The position numbers were made by a program, and so were the translations under genes. The notes under the pieces were generated by a model. It did no database searches. It saw only the letters and a program-made list of their open reading frames with translations, and had not been told where the DNA came from. Shown in pieces: positions 48,353-61,100 of a stretch of 64,000 bases of DNA (positions are counted from its first letter, which is position 1; every line of letters starts with the position of its first letter). Where the stretch lies: contig NC_061154.1 in the NCBI RefSeq assembly GCF_905220365.1, positions 14,198,001 through 14,262,000 on the forward strand, given 5' to 3'. The DNA is from Vanessa cardui (taxonomy: Eukaryota; Arthropoda; Insecta; Lepidoptera; Nymphalidae).

Positions 48353-49088
48353 AATCTTGTTTGATAAATAAGCATTGTATGCATCAAAATTAAAAACTTT
48401 TAAAGATGTATTCATTTTGTTTCATTAATATTACTACTACTACAAAATAGTAGCTTTTTGTTTCCATGTATTAGGTATAAGTTAAGAAATTAAAATTAGA
48501 AATACGTGAAGCCATTCAATACTTTGTAAACAAAATGAACATCTACATAATTATCTACATTGAATTTCATGTTTCATGAAGTGATGAATTATAACAAAGT
48601 GCAGGCTTAGCCTTATTTTTGTTGATCGAACAGAATCCCGCTCCCTAAAGTTCCCAATTCTCTATAATCTGTATTATGAAAAAGCGTCAAGCACAAGTAG
48701 ACGCAGTAGTCGTCTGTCGCAGTATACCTAGCTACTTCTTGTCAGCTTGCGGCCATGTTAGTATCGTTGACGTGAGGACGGCAATTTTAGTTTTAAATTA
48801 TATTTTGTTTTTTTTTGGAAAAGAATAGAAATTTTTACTATTAATTGAAACAATTTTAAAAAAGTGAAGTGTTTTCGAAATAGATTTTTCAAAAATAGTT
48901 TGTTTTTTCAAATAGACGCCACACCTGCAACATCCTCCGGTGATTTTTAAAGATGTCTCAATATTTTTTTGTCTCGAGATCGGTAAAAATAAACACAAGA
49001 GTGCTTAGGATAACAATAAAGTATAACGCGTTTTTATTTCATCAATAAATATTAAGGTTTTTGGTGTACTGAGTGTTTTTTTTTTAAA
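48353..49088 (+). promoter_or_regulatory. kon: Intergenic region and presumed kon promoter/5'UTR
   Basis: 0.7 kb between the COX7C-like stop and the kon ATG. A GC-richer block at about 48640-48790 (includes TCGTCTGTCGCAGTATACCT) is the likeliest place for the kon transcription start; no TATA box stands out. Inference from position. Confidence 0.35.
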
Positions 49089-49143
49089 ATGGAACTTTTG
49101 TTTATATTGTGTCTTGTTTCCTTTGGACTGGCCTACGATAAAG
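49089..49143 (+). CDS. kon: kon exon 1 (signal peptide)
   Basis: ATG, 18 codons plus one base, donor GTAAAG. Hydrophobic leader MELLFILCLVSFGLAYDK, likely cleaved after Ala15. Confidence 0.85.
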
Positions 49144-52100
49144 GTAAAGAGAAATATCTTAATATAATATCATTAATAATTATTATAAAGCAGTCTAAAG
49201 TAATTTAAACATAACGATTTAATTTTAAAAGTTATTTGTAAATAAACAGAAGTTAAAATGCTTGTTTATTTTTAGCGTCGTTCTATGGTGCCAGTTACAT
49301 CTCGTACCCGCTACAAGAAGCAAAGGGAGTCACGGATATAAGCTTTAGATTTCGTACTCATTTATCTGACGCCCTTTTACTACTTGCTGCTGGCAAAACA
49401 GATTATTGTATGGTGTGTAAATTTATAGTTTAATCTTATCGAATTAATATTTATAAGTGAATATATCGTGTGTTATTCCGAAAGTCTGATTGATATATCA
49501 GAATGATAAATTAAAAATTCGAATTTTATAATTAAATAATTAAGCGAATCAATAATAAGTTTCAATTTAAAAATATGTATGAAATAAAATTGAGCTATTT
49601 TAATAAAAAAATAAAACCACAATAATAACACTGTTCAAATAGTATGATGATATAATAAGATATGCAATTTTAGATTCGACTGGAAAGTGGCAGATTAAAA
49701 CTTCATATAAATCTTGGTGCTGGTGAAAGTGAGCTATCCTCGTCAAAAGGCACTTATCTCAATGATACCCAGTGGCATCATGTCAGCATCATTAGAAGAG
49801 AGGCTAACCTGACTATGAAGGTATTTAATGTCATACAGAATTGTTTTAACCTTAGGGACTAAAGACTGGCATAAGCGCGTTTTGTATAACTCCAGACTTT
49901 TTCTGACCTCCATGTATAGCGAGCAAGAGAAATATGTTTCTTTATATAAAATACAACTATATTTCCAACAACAAAATGCAGTAAGGTTTAATTTCATGGA
50001 ATGGTAAAATTAAATTCAAAATTCATTTGTCAGATGAGAAATGTTCCTATGATAAACTGTAATTTTTTACTTTACTTTTTACAATGTAGTTAGCAAGGTG
50101 TTCTCCTCAGTATATGCTGTGCTAATACGCAACACTGATTTTCAGATGACTATTGAATGAACATAAACATACATGTGATATACACATATGCATAATAATA
50201 ATTTAAAAACCAAACTTCATTTTTTCTAAGCAATTTATTTCAATGATTATGTACTCTTGTCCAATTTCGGCTACATAGCAAATTATGCAGGATTTATTAA
50301 ACTTAGTAAGATAAAGCATAGATATTTTAGTAAAAGATTATAGTTACAGTGTTTTATATGACAAGGGTGGTGTAGTGAACTCTCGTAAACTGATGGGATG
50401 GCATATCCAACGTGATGATGAAAGATCTCAAACGCAGAACTGATGGCTCTACTTGTTTCTGAGCCTTGGATGTTACATGTTTGTAACTCCAGATTGCTAT
50501 TAAGAGTGTTTGATCTGGCACATAACCATACCTTCGGTATGTGTGTCTCTTTACCTAGCGACTAGACTACAGAGGTAGTGTAACTTATTTGTCTAATGAA
50601 TGTCAGAACAAGCTACTTTTTACTGTAGATAAATTTAATATTGAATCTGTGTATCTTTGTAAATAAGTTATTTAAAAAAGAAAACATTCGAATAATTTTG
50701 TTTATTCAGGTTTGTTTGGTTTTGTGGTCTCCTTATTTTACAAGTTTTATGAATACTATAGTCATCTAATGCCATATGTTTATCTATATAATTAATATTA
50801 TACCAACCTAACAATTATTGTTCGTAAACAACATAACTGACCAGTCAATGCTCGAGACTGTTCTTTATTACACTATTAAGTACTACAATATAGAATTAAT
50901 TTTAGTATTCAAACAGTAATTTAAAATACAATTTACTACAAGGACTTCTTTTGCATTTTGATTATTAACATGATGTTTATACATTAATATTGGTTTTTTG
51001 CATTGCATGCATTTCTAAATTTGCCATTTGTTCGAACTAAAGCATTGTGCAGTTGTTTTTGACACTTGCTTAGGTCTAGCATATCAATGTATACCAGCCA
51101 TTAGCACTAGTTAAGCCGGTAAGCAATCCTATGCTGAAACAAATATTGAATTTTAACATTGTCATCTTTCATATCACTATTTGAATAAAAAAAACTGTCA
51201 GAACAGAATGTGATTGTCTATTTTTTCCCAGAATAATATTTCAAATATAATATTTTTCATAAATAGCTCATGATGAATGTGAATTGAGTTTCCAATGAAA
51301 TATAAACCAAAAACATTACTATTTTATTTCAGTTTTTTTTTTTTTTTTATATTGAATCCGAGAAAGGTTCAAATGTTTTTTTTTTAATCTGTTAACGTAA
51401 ATACCGTTAAATGCTTAAATAAACAGGATTGTGTATTTATTTTATTAAAAAAACAAATCCAATTGGAAACATATTTGCCCACTACAAATATTATGATGAA
51501 ATAAACACTTTGCCTTTTCGTTATTTGGTTTTACTGTGAAATGCAGAAAATGTTCGGAGCCCAAAAAAAAAATCCGTAAAAAATCATGGTATCGGCTTTC
51601 ATATACAGTGTTTGGTTTGTGTTAAAAAAGCACACAACATCAAAGGGGGAACTTTCGTCGTCGACCACTTAGCAGTTATTCGCGAATCGGTGACGCGTTA
51701 CGCGCTGCCGATAACATTGGGCTTCGAGGATTCATTATAAATGAACGTTTAACAAATATTTATGACATACGCGTATTATTGCGAACATATTAATATATTG
51801 TATAGTAATATTAGAGATGAAATGATCTAAATTAGTATTATAAAGTAACTTTGTCTGTCTGTCGATCTGCTTGTTTCTCTTTTGTTTCATTATTCGTACT
51901 AAGAAAGTTTGAATTGATTATTTGGAAGGCTACTTTTTCATCTAACGGCCGAATCCTAAAACGCAAGCGCAGCCGCGACCGACAGCTAATATTCTATATT
52001 AGTATTGTTAATTCATCGTTAAGATATCTGTATAATGAATGATAAGACAATATGTTTGATTGCAATCCTCACATTCAATGTATGTTGAGTATATTACTCT

Positions 52101-55100
52101 ATACATTTTTAATTTATTTATCAAAGAGTGTTTAAATGAAGTCCCCTTACTCAGGTTTCTAATCAATAGTCTAGTCATTCTGTAGCTCCGGCTTACGCAT
52201 TTATTTTCATTAAATGGAACCGAGATGCGCCCTATAACGTGTGAATTGAAGCGTTCATGAAGTATCACGTATTCGTAGTATAGTTTGGGAAAATCGTGGT
52301 TTGAAATCAAACAATTTATATCGTATTGTTGCTATTAAAATTGAATCCATACTTGAGATGGATACACAGTAATACTGTATACTAAAGTGTGCAATATGAC
52401 TCAGTCGAGCCAAACGGCTGATTATGTCATTGACTTTGGCTCATTATTTTTAGGTTGACGACAACGTCGTGAAGAAAAGGCTGCCGGGACGCTTCTTTGA
52501 GCTAAACATACACTTCGGTATATTTCTCGGAGGGCAGGGCGACTTTTCAGAGCTCTTTCTTGGTCATATGGAAAATTTTCGTGGATGTATGGAGGATGTA
52601 CGTTAATGTTTATCATTTTAAATATATTACGAATTAATGTATCATTTTTGTGACTATAAGGTCTTAATAAGATACCGATTAACCTACTCTATGTTCTACA
52701 TATAAAATGCATTGCAGTTTTAACACTGATATGAATCAAATAAAAAAAAATGTTTTTCATTCATTTTAATGCAAAAAATATAAACCGATCATGAATTTAA
52801 TGGAATACTTTTAAGCTTATGAATTCATTATTGAAAACGAAGTAAATTACAGAATTATTAATGTAGTCTGCATGTCTGTTTTTACTGAAATGAAAAGCTT
52901 GATTTATATGTTACTTATTATAATCCTCAGTCACAATAATAATACCAGTAGATATACATAAATAATATCCAGTATATTGGATGTATGTTACAAGTTTTTA
53001 AATGTGATTTAGGTCTACTATAATGGAGTTAAAATAATTGAAAAAGCACGCAGCCGTAGTGGTTCAGTTCACGTCGAGGGCGTGACGTGGAACTGCGCGC
53101 CCGAATTCGATGCCGACATCAACGCTGATATCAGTTTTATAGACGAGGGAGCGTATTTGATTCTTCCAAGAATAAATTCAAGAGCGGGAGGAAGGTGGGT
53201 TGGGCAAATTTTTGATTTGAACGTTTGCGATTATGAAATAATTTTAACCTTGTACTGTATTGAAATATTGTCATTATATAGTGTGTTTTATTTGTATGAC
53301 AAATTATTGGAATGCTATAACCATAGTAGATGTGGTTGATTTGTCAGGGAATCCTTATTTTATAAATTTATTAATTTCAATAGACAGAAACATAAAAAAA
53401 TAACTATCGAACGATCACCACAAATAAATTGTCATTTTGTTTTCTTTTTTTTGTAAATCACACACTCTTGCTGCTATCGAATTATATACACCTCTGTATA
53501 TATACAATAGCTAAAACATAAAAAAAAAAAACAATTTAAATAATATAATAATTAAAATAAGTCTATTGAAAGTAGAATATAATCCTTATTTTGGAAATAT
53601 ATACAGAAAATAAAATATTGTATTTTCTACGAACCATGTCGGTTTAACATGAAAAAAAAATACTGTTTTATTTTCGAAGCATTACATGTATTTGCCTTTG
53701 AAAGTCTGATTCAACTGCTTTTCCCTTTTACTTAATTTGATTTCGATCACGTTAAAATGATAGGATTCGAACACAACCCCTTTATTAAAATACAGCAATC
53801 ATTTTATGATATTCATCATACGATTGCACCTTTAGAAGTTTGTTCGTTACTGAAAAACTAGACATGCAATGATAATTGAATTTGAAATGTTTCTAACACT
53901 TTTATATTGCCTTTTTTCCATTAGATTAGTAGAAATAAATAGAAATGTTTAATTTTTTTTTTTTAATATTAACAATTTCCTATTCGAACGACAATAGTTA
54001 AGCATTTAGTATGAGATGAAGATAAACGGGTAGATTGGTCAAGAGAAGTCCATAGACATTAGCGCTGCAGAAATATTCTCCATTCCAATCTTCCATGCGC
54101 CATCTTTAGAAAGTTGTGCCCCTTGTACCTGTAATAAATGGCCTTATAATGTGCCTTCAAACAGGATCAACATTACTATGCAATGCTGTTTAATGACTTA
54201 GACTAAGCGTTGAATAGGAAGGTTACCTTGGGCTTGCACAATTCTCCAGCTCGATTCAAATATGCGAAATAATTATAATTGTTACGTGTTTATGAATAGA
54301 TGGCAGATTGAATTCAAAACTATCACGCCAAACGCGATGATCCTCTACAATCCGGGCGGTGGTCGTGGCTCGGACTTCTTGGCTGTGGAGATATTGGAGG
54401 GAGTCGTGCGGGTGAAGATGGCCAGAGGGCAGATAGTCCACAACGATCGGGTCAATGACGGACAATGGCACAAGATGCATCTGCTGTTTAACCCTTCGCT
54501 TATAGAGGTGAGTCCGCTTAATGTTTGCTCAATAGCAACTAAAGAATGCTTTGTGTTTCATTTGAAATAGGATATTGGTCACCTTTTCATCACCCTAACC
54601 AAATGTAACCAGTGTAAGGAACGTTAACTGTTCCTTACATCATTAATTTGTTTAAGTCTCTTGACAGTACCAAGTACTGTCTGTACTGCTATATGTATGT
54701 GCCAGTGTCAATTACGCTTTTAACTCCACTAATAATGTTGTATTCAAACTCTATTTAAGAAATAACCATGAGAATTGCAGAATTAATATTTTTCATTAAA
54801 ACTTACGTAGCGAACGAAACTTTATATCTAATTTCCTTTCAATCCGACTGGAGATGAGTTTTACTTCTACGTCTAACAAATGGCATTGCTTTGTGCGAAT
54901 TGCTTCTAATTGAAATGTTTATCGCAGAAATAATGGGCTATTATATTAGTCATCTATCTATTATTGATGTGTATACGATTAATTTGAAACAAATGCAATC
55001 GCATAGCTGTTGACCTTATTTTTATTCGAGCGTGCAATGAGGTCGAGTCGAAATCTGTAATGGCTCTGATTGAACTGTCTGATGAAGTGCCCGGCGATAA

Positions 55101-58100
55101 CAATATTTGTATCGAATAATATAAATATTAATATTGAACAATTTTGAACTTTATCTTAGTTGAATAAACGCTAGAATGCAATAACGACGCTGGCATTAAA
55201 CGCTATATTTCTATTCGTATCATTACTCGCTTTGAGTACAAATATTATATTGGTGCACTCGAATATTGCGCGAAGGATTTTATTGAAATGAAAATTCGTC
55301 TATTTTTTTTCCTTTCATTGTGATATGTGAAATGAACACCGCGTAGGATCTTTTTGATATTCATGTACTAGCTCAGAAGAGCTATTCTGTAAGAAGAAAC
55401 TCGATACTCATCACATAACTCACTCATGGTATGCGACATTGTGTAAAATAATAATAAAATGTATGGGATACACGGATCAATATTTTCACGAGTGATATAC
55501 GAAGTGAATTCTTACAGAATCGCACCGCTGAACGTTTAATTAATTTATGCAATGCGAAAACGTTACCTTCAAGTATTATATATGTGTCGTTTTGAAATAT
55601 GAAAATAAATTACTTTCTATTATTTTAATTAATGTTGGAACACGAAAAGTACGTAGGAAATTACATAGGCAGTCATTCGTTAAATCGTATTAATGCTTTT
55701 GCGTATTAATCGGGTCGAGGATTGGTAATGATATTCCCATGTATATGAATATAGTTTATTTTAAATTATGTTCATGTTACTCGCAAGGGTATGAATAATT
55801 TGCACTTCAATCGGCTTCATGTGTAATCTTTTGTGTCAAAGAAACCGCCAGAGCTGTATCCTGGGCTTTGTTTTTGTTCTCTAGTTAAATGAGGTTGTAT
55901 ATATATCGGGATATATTAGCTATTTTCATTTAAAAACTACTGTTTCTAATGAGAAATTGTTAGCAAACCTGATCAACTTAAATCCTTTTTTTTATGGTTG
56001 TTGACAGCGATACTGTTCGCAAATAAAAGTATTTACACATTAAAAATTAACTCTTCGTCTTTAGAGATTTATTTACTTAATAAATACTTTTCATTTGTAA
56101 ATGTTCATTACTGCTGTTTAAGTTATCAGATAAATTGTATATTGGCTTTCAAAAGGTACACGTATAAAAAAATAGTCTTTTCAGTTGATCATTACAAATT
56201 CATTGGTTTACTAAAATTCGATATAAAGAGCGTATCACTTACACATAAGTACAAGATGGTTATAACTGATTTCCTATTGAAAAAATTACTTTCTTCCGTC
56301 AGGGGAGTCTAAGGTAGCCTTATATAGCCTACCTATAATATATACTTTAGATCAGTCTACCTAAGCAGATTTTTTCGTGAAAGAGCGACAAATATCTAAT
56401 CATCACCGTCACACACACTTTCGTTTATAACATAAACTTTTTTTTATGGTATAGGTTGGCGGACGAGCATATGGGCCACCTGATGGTAAAAGTGGTCACC
56501 ATCACCCATAGACAATGACGCTATTTTTTACATCGTCAATGTGCCACCAACCTTGGGAACTAAGATGTTATGTCCCTTGGGCCTGTAGTTACACTGGATC
56601 ACTCACCCTTTAAACCGGAACACAACAATACTGAGTTATTTGGCGGAAGAATAACTGATGAGTGGGTGGTACCTACCCAGACGGGCTAGCACAAAACATT
56701 ACCACCAAGAATCCACTAAGATACTCGTAACTTATATGTAGTGCTGTATTAAATGTGTTTGGTTAATGAATTAAGTTCGCATAACGTCAACGCGATGTCT
56801 AAGGCATGGTCACAATAATGAATTATCCACACAGCATTCAAGCAGATTCATTGTGCCGTTGGAAATATCAGGAACCCTGTTCTTTTAATGACAGAAGCGA
56901 TTCAATATGAAAGCTTTAAAGCCTCCAATATTAGCTTCGTGAAACATTTCCGTTACATAGCGGAAATACAGGGAACGTGATGTTGTTAACTAAGCATAAC
57001 TAATATAAAAAGGTATCTTTAATGGTAATTGATATATTAATATAATCATTATATGTTAGTTTTTTTAATATTTGACGCAGCAAATTTCGTTTATCGTAAG
57101 TGTTACAACAATGCAACAAGCCGTGATGGCCCAGTGGTTAGAACGCGTGCTTCTTAACCAATGACTGCTGGTTCAAACCCAGGCAAGCACTAATTAATAT
57201 TGATGTGCTTAATTTGTGTTTATAATTCATCTCGTGCTCGGCAGTGGAGGAGAACCTCGTAAGGAAACCTGCATGTGTCTAATTTCATGGAAATTCTGTC
57301 ACATGTGTATTCCACCAACCCGCATTGAAACAGCATGGTGGAATATGTTGTTGTTTTTACAACAATATGATAATATCCCTAAATTATTTAGATTGACACA
57401 CATTACGAAAAGATGAAATGTTGGTACAAAATATTGGCAGGTTTCTATACAAAATTTCTTGTTACGCTATTCGGTCGTTTCTAATAAGCATCAAAACCTC
57501 TTCGACGACGGATAAAGTTTGAGTACTATTAATTAATACTCTTAATATACTGCACATAAATTTGCATGTTTTGACACTTTTTTTCTATTCATATTAAAAG
57601 TATCGAGTCGAGGTTTTACCTTTGTCTATCTCCCTCTCTTTCTTTCTCCCTCTCGCTCACACATTGTCTTAATAAAATGACGGATTACCTCATATTCAGC
57701 TAATTTAACGGTAATACAGATAATCGGTTGTCATTTTTAAATCTATTCACCCGTGAAGCGGGCCCCTCCACACGAAATTATCGACCTGTATTGGTTGAGT
57801 GACGTTCGTTCTTATACGACATCTTAGTATAGTGACGTGAGGTGACTAATATGAATAAGGATAGCAAGAAATATTAAACAATTAGTTTATTAAATTCGAT
57901 TTTTAAAGGAGGTTTAATGTGGGGGCGCGTAATTGAGTGAACGATTGTATGCTGGGTTACAATTTCATTATACATGATGCGTTAGTTAATCTTTTTGTTT
58001 ATTTTGAACACTCACAAAGTGAACTGAACGTAGCGTGAGATTCTGTTTCCATTCAATATATGAAATGTCAATTTGATACGCTGTGCATATAGACTGAACT

Positions 58101-61100
58101 TTATTGAAATCCGTGATCAATTGGACAAATAACAGGGCGTGTGTGATACCATAAATCGTGCATACACATTTCGATAATTAAAAGATAAAACGGTTTTCAA
58201 TATAAATCGAAGGTAGTACAGCAATATGATTATTAAAGCCGATTTCGTACGGGAATACTCGTACCAACGTTTTTTTTAATCATATAAGTAAAAATGTATT
58301 TCATATCTATGTTTTATATATGTAAAGATATAAAATATGATCGTGATGGTGTAGTGATTGGGACATATTAATGCTATCCGATTGTGGGTTCGAATCTAGT
58401 CAAGTAACGCTCTATTTTCATGACTTTATAGTCCGTCAAGGATAAGATCACGAGGTAGCACGCATTGGAGTAGCGTGCTAGAATAGTCAGACCGCAAGGA
58501 AAGAAAATGCTTCCATAGTTTAGCTGAATGACCATATAAATCCATTTACCATTTTCATCCAGATTTTTCCGGTCAATGTCAATTTCAAAGGGGTTCTAAC
58601 ATGTTCGGCCATAGCTTTTAAGTTCTATATTGAACTAGGGCATCCTCTTGATGGTGTCGAACACTTTTGAATATGGTAATGAGCCCTTTGCCTTTAGGAA
58701 TTACATACTTGAGTATTAGCGGAGATTTGAAATGAATTTTCATTTAACCTTCTTAGGAGTAGCGGTGAGTGGTCATGAGCGATAAAAAATGAACAAAATA
58801 CCCGCTGAATGCTAATAGCATATCGTACTGTAATAATCGATAGTTTTATTCGTCAGTTCTTTTCTATAAAAATATAAATGAAAATCAAAGTATTCTTCAT
58901 TAAAAAGGATGCATAAAAACACTTCAGAATCGCGCCATGTTACAGCATTGAATTAAAAGCTATCATCGCGGTTCAAAGAGTAGAAGTACTTACGTCGTTG
59001 AGTACAGGAACCATTTTCCATCATTGTATCAATAATAATTATATTTATGTAAATTATAAATGCATCAACTCGATACTCTCTACACACTTTTTTATCATTA
59101 AAATAATCTTTTATTGAGTTAAATGCCTTAATCAGCAATGTTTTTTTATGTATGATCTAAATTTATTAAGGCCCTTATGATGTTTTACAGAAACGTAGGT
59201 AGACCGTAGTCCGCGTAGGATGCATTACGACTTTTTGTGTCAGAGACTATGTGTTATCAGTGTACCTAATACGGTCATTGATAATCTCGGGAAATCGCTT
59301 AGTAGGAAACACTATTATATTTCAAGTTGAATAGATACACAGCCAATTAATTTTATGCTCGTCATTCTTATATTACAAATTACCTTAAGATGACTTACTA
59401 TATTTTTCCGTATTCACGTAATAACTACTGAAACGATTGATAGAACTTTCATTGTATGATTTTTCAAAAGATAGAAAAATATCACTATAAGACGACACGG
59501 ATATTGTGACCAGTATATTATTATATAACATTATTATAGAATATAATTGGGTATAAAATATGCCGTACAAGGTCGCGATGTGAGGTTAATCGCGTTAAAA
59601 TGTTGAATTAACGTAAAATAAAAAGATTATTTTATGTGTATACGTGCTGCCCCGCTATTTGTACACGTGTACCTGCGTCAATTCTTACTCTGTCTCCGCA
59701 GATCTTAGCTTAATTTTATATGACCGGCGTGCGTGCGTGCGTGCGTGCGTGCATGGGTGCGTGCGTGCGCGCTCAAACGTTTGTGTGTGTACGTGTGTGT
59801 GTTTGAGTGTGTATGAGTGTGTATTAAAATTGGATGTGTCGAATTTTAATCTACCACAGACTCGCAGAAGACCCTCGTGGTAGGATAATCTGTACACAAA
59901 AAGGGGAGCAGGTCATAGGCCCGTAGTAGGACTTACATAGGATGTAAATTATATAGGAAACGTATGAAATTATATTGAATTTTAAATTGAACTAACAAAT
60001 CATACACGTATATGACTCATTAGTCAAATTGATGCTAAAGCGATTATATGAATAACCTATATAAAGTATAAAATAATACATAGAAAGACGTAAGCCGAAT
60101 GTAGTGTAAATTAAACAAGAGTAATAAGTAAAATTATAGCAAGTCAGTGTTTTATATATTTTAACGTGAATATTTTGTTACCTTATGCCCCTTTGTTTAT
60201 GTTTATCATTATTTTATTTATAAAATAAAATGTATGTTTGTACGTGCGTTCCCAAACCGTTAATCGGCTTGCGAAGACTTTTTTTGTGAACTTTACAGTA
60301 TACGCCAGCGAAAGTTCCATATTTAAAAGAACTTGTTTTTTTTGTGTCTGTTCGTCCTATAATATAAAATGACTAGATATTATTCACAGTTATGCCGTGA
60401 AAAATATATATTACCTCTTTAGTTAGAAATTATATATTATTAGTTGTCGTCCGCGGCTGCGCTCCCTTATTATATAGTGGACGTCATTGGCCAAATTTAA
60501 TAAGATTCTCATCAATCGTTTGGAAGTGGAAGAGCTACACGCACACAGAAATAAATTCAAATTTATAACATCAGTATAGATTTCTTTCCCTAATACGTAT
60601 AGTTCGACGCTAGCTTGTTTACTCAGATCGAAAAAGAACGTCCGTTTGAAAGGGGATATGTTCTTTGATCATGGTTAATCAGCCTTCTAATTTTATTAAG
60701 AGCTCTGGCGAGCTTTTTAAAATTTCTAATATATGCTGTGCTTTTCTCTTAAGTTTTTTGTCGACGTAGATATATTTATGTGCTATATTTTTATTTATAA
60801 ATCGATAATCAATAATTAAAAATGTGCTGGTATTATAAAGTATTTGTGTGTTGTGTTAATAACGTTTATTTTGACATATTTTTTTACAAATTCAATTAAA
60901 TAATTTTCAGCTGTCAATCGACAATATTGCAATGAGCACTCGTATAGAGAGCGGGGGTACGAGGTATTTGGATCTTTCCGACTCTTTCTATCTCGGCGGT
61001 ATAGAGAGTGAGAAGAGACAGCGAGCGTTCTCGAAGGGCATCAAAGCGGCTGATTCTAGCATAATGGTAAGATTCTGTATTATTAATTAATATTTTTAAT

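Larger units (their letters stand above)
54508..60910 (+). other. kon: kon intron 6
   Basis: 6.4 kb. It contains the fullest LINE-tail repeat (56438-56712), a SINE with target duplication (57113-57356), a degenerate SINE (58341-58500), microsatellites (59729-59822) and possible retroelement pieces around 60225-60480. No exon recognised. Confidence 0.65.

Noticed and set aside
54256..54480. 74-codon minus-strand frame
   Set aside because: Shadow of kon exon 6, which has clear LamG motifs on the plus strand.
57119..57190. tRNA-like sequence
   Set aside because: A- and B-box-like segments are present, but they are followed by the SINE body and flanked by a target-site duplication; it is a SINE head, as are those at 32326 and 30190-30255.
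59644..59897. Overlapping open frames on both strands
   Set aside because: Produced by the GTGC/GT microsatellite; no acceptor or conserved domain.
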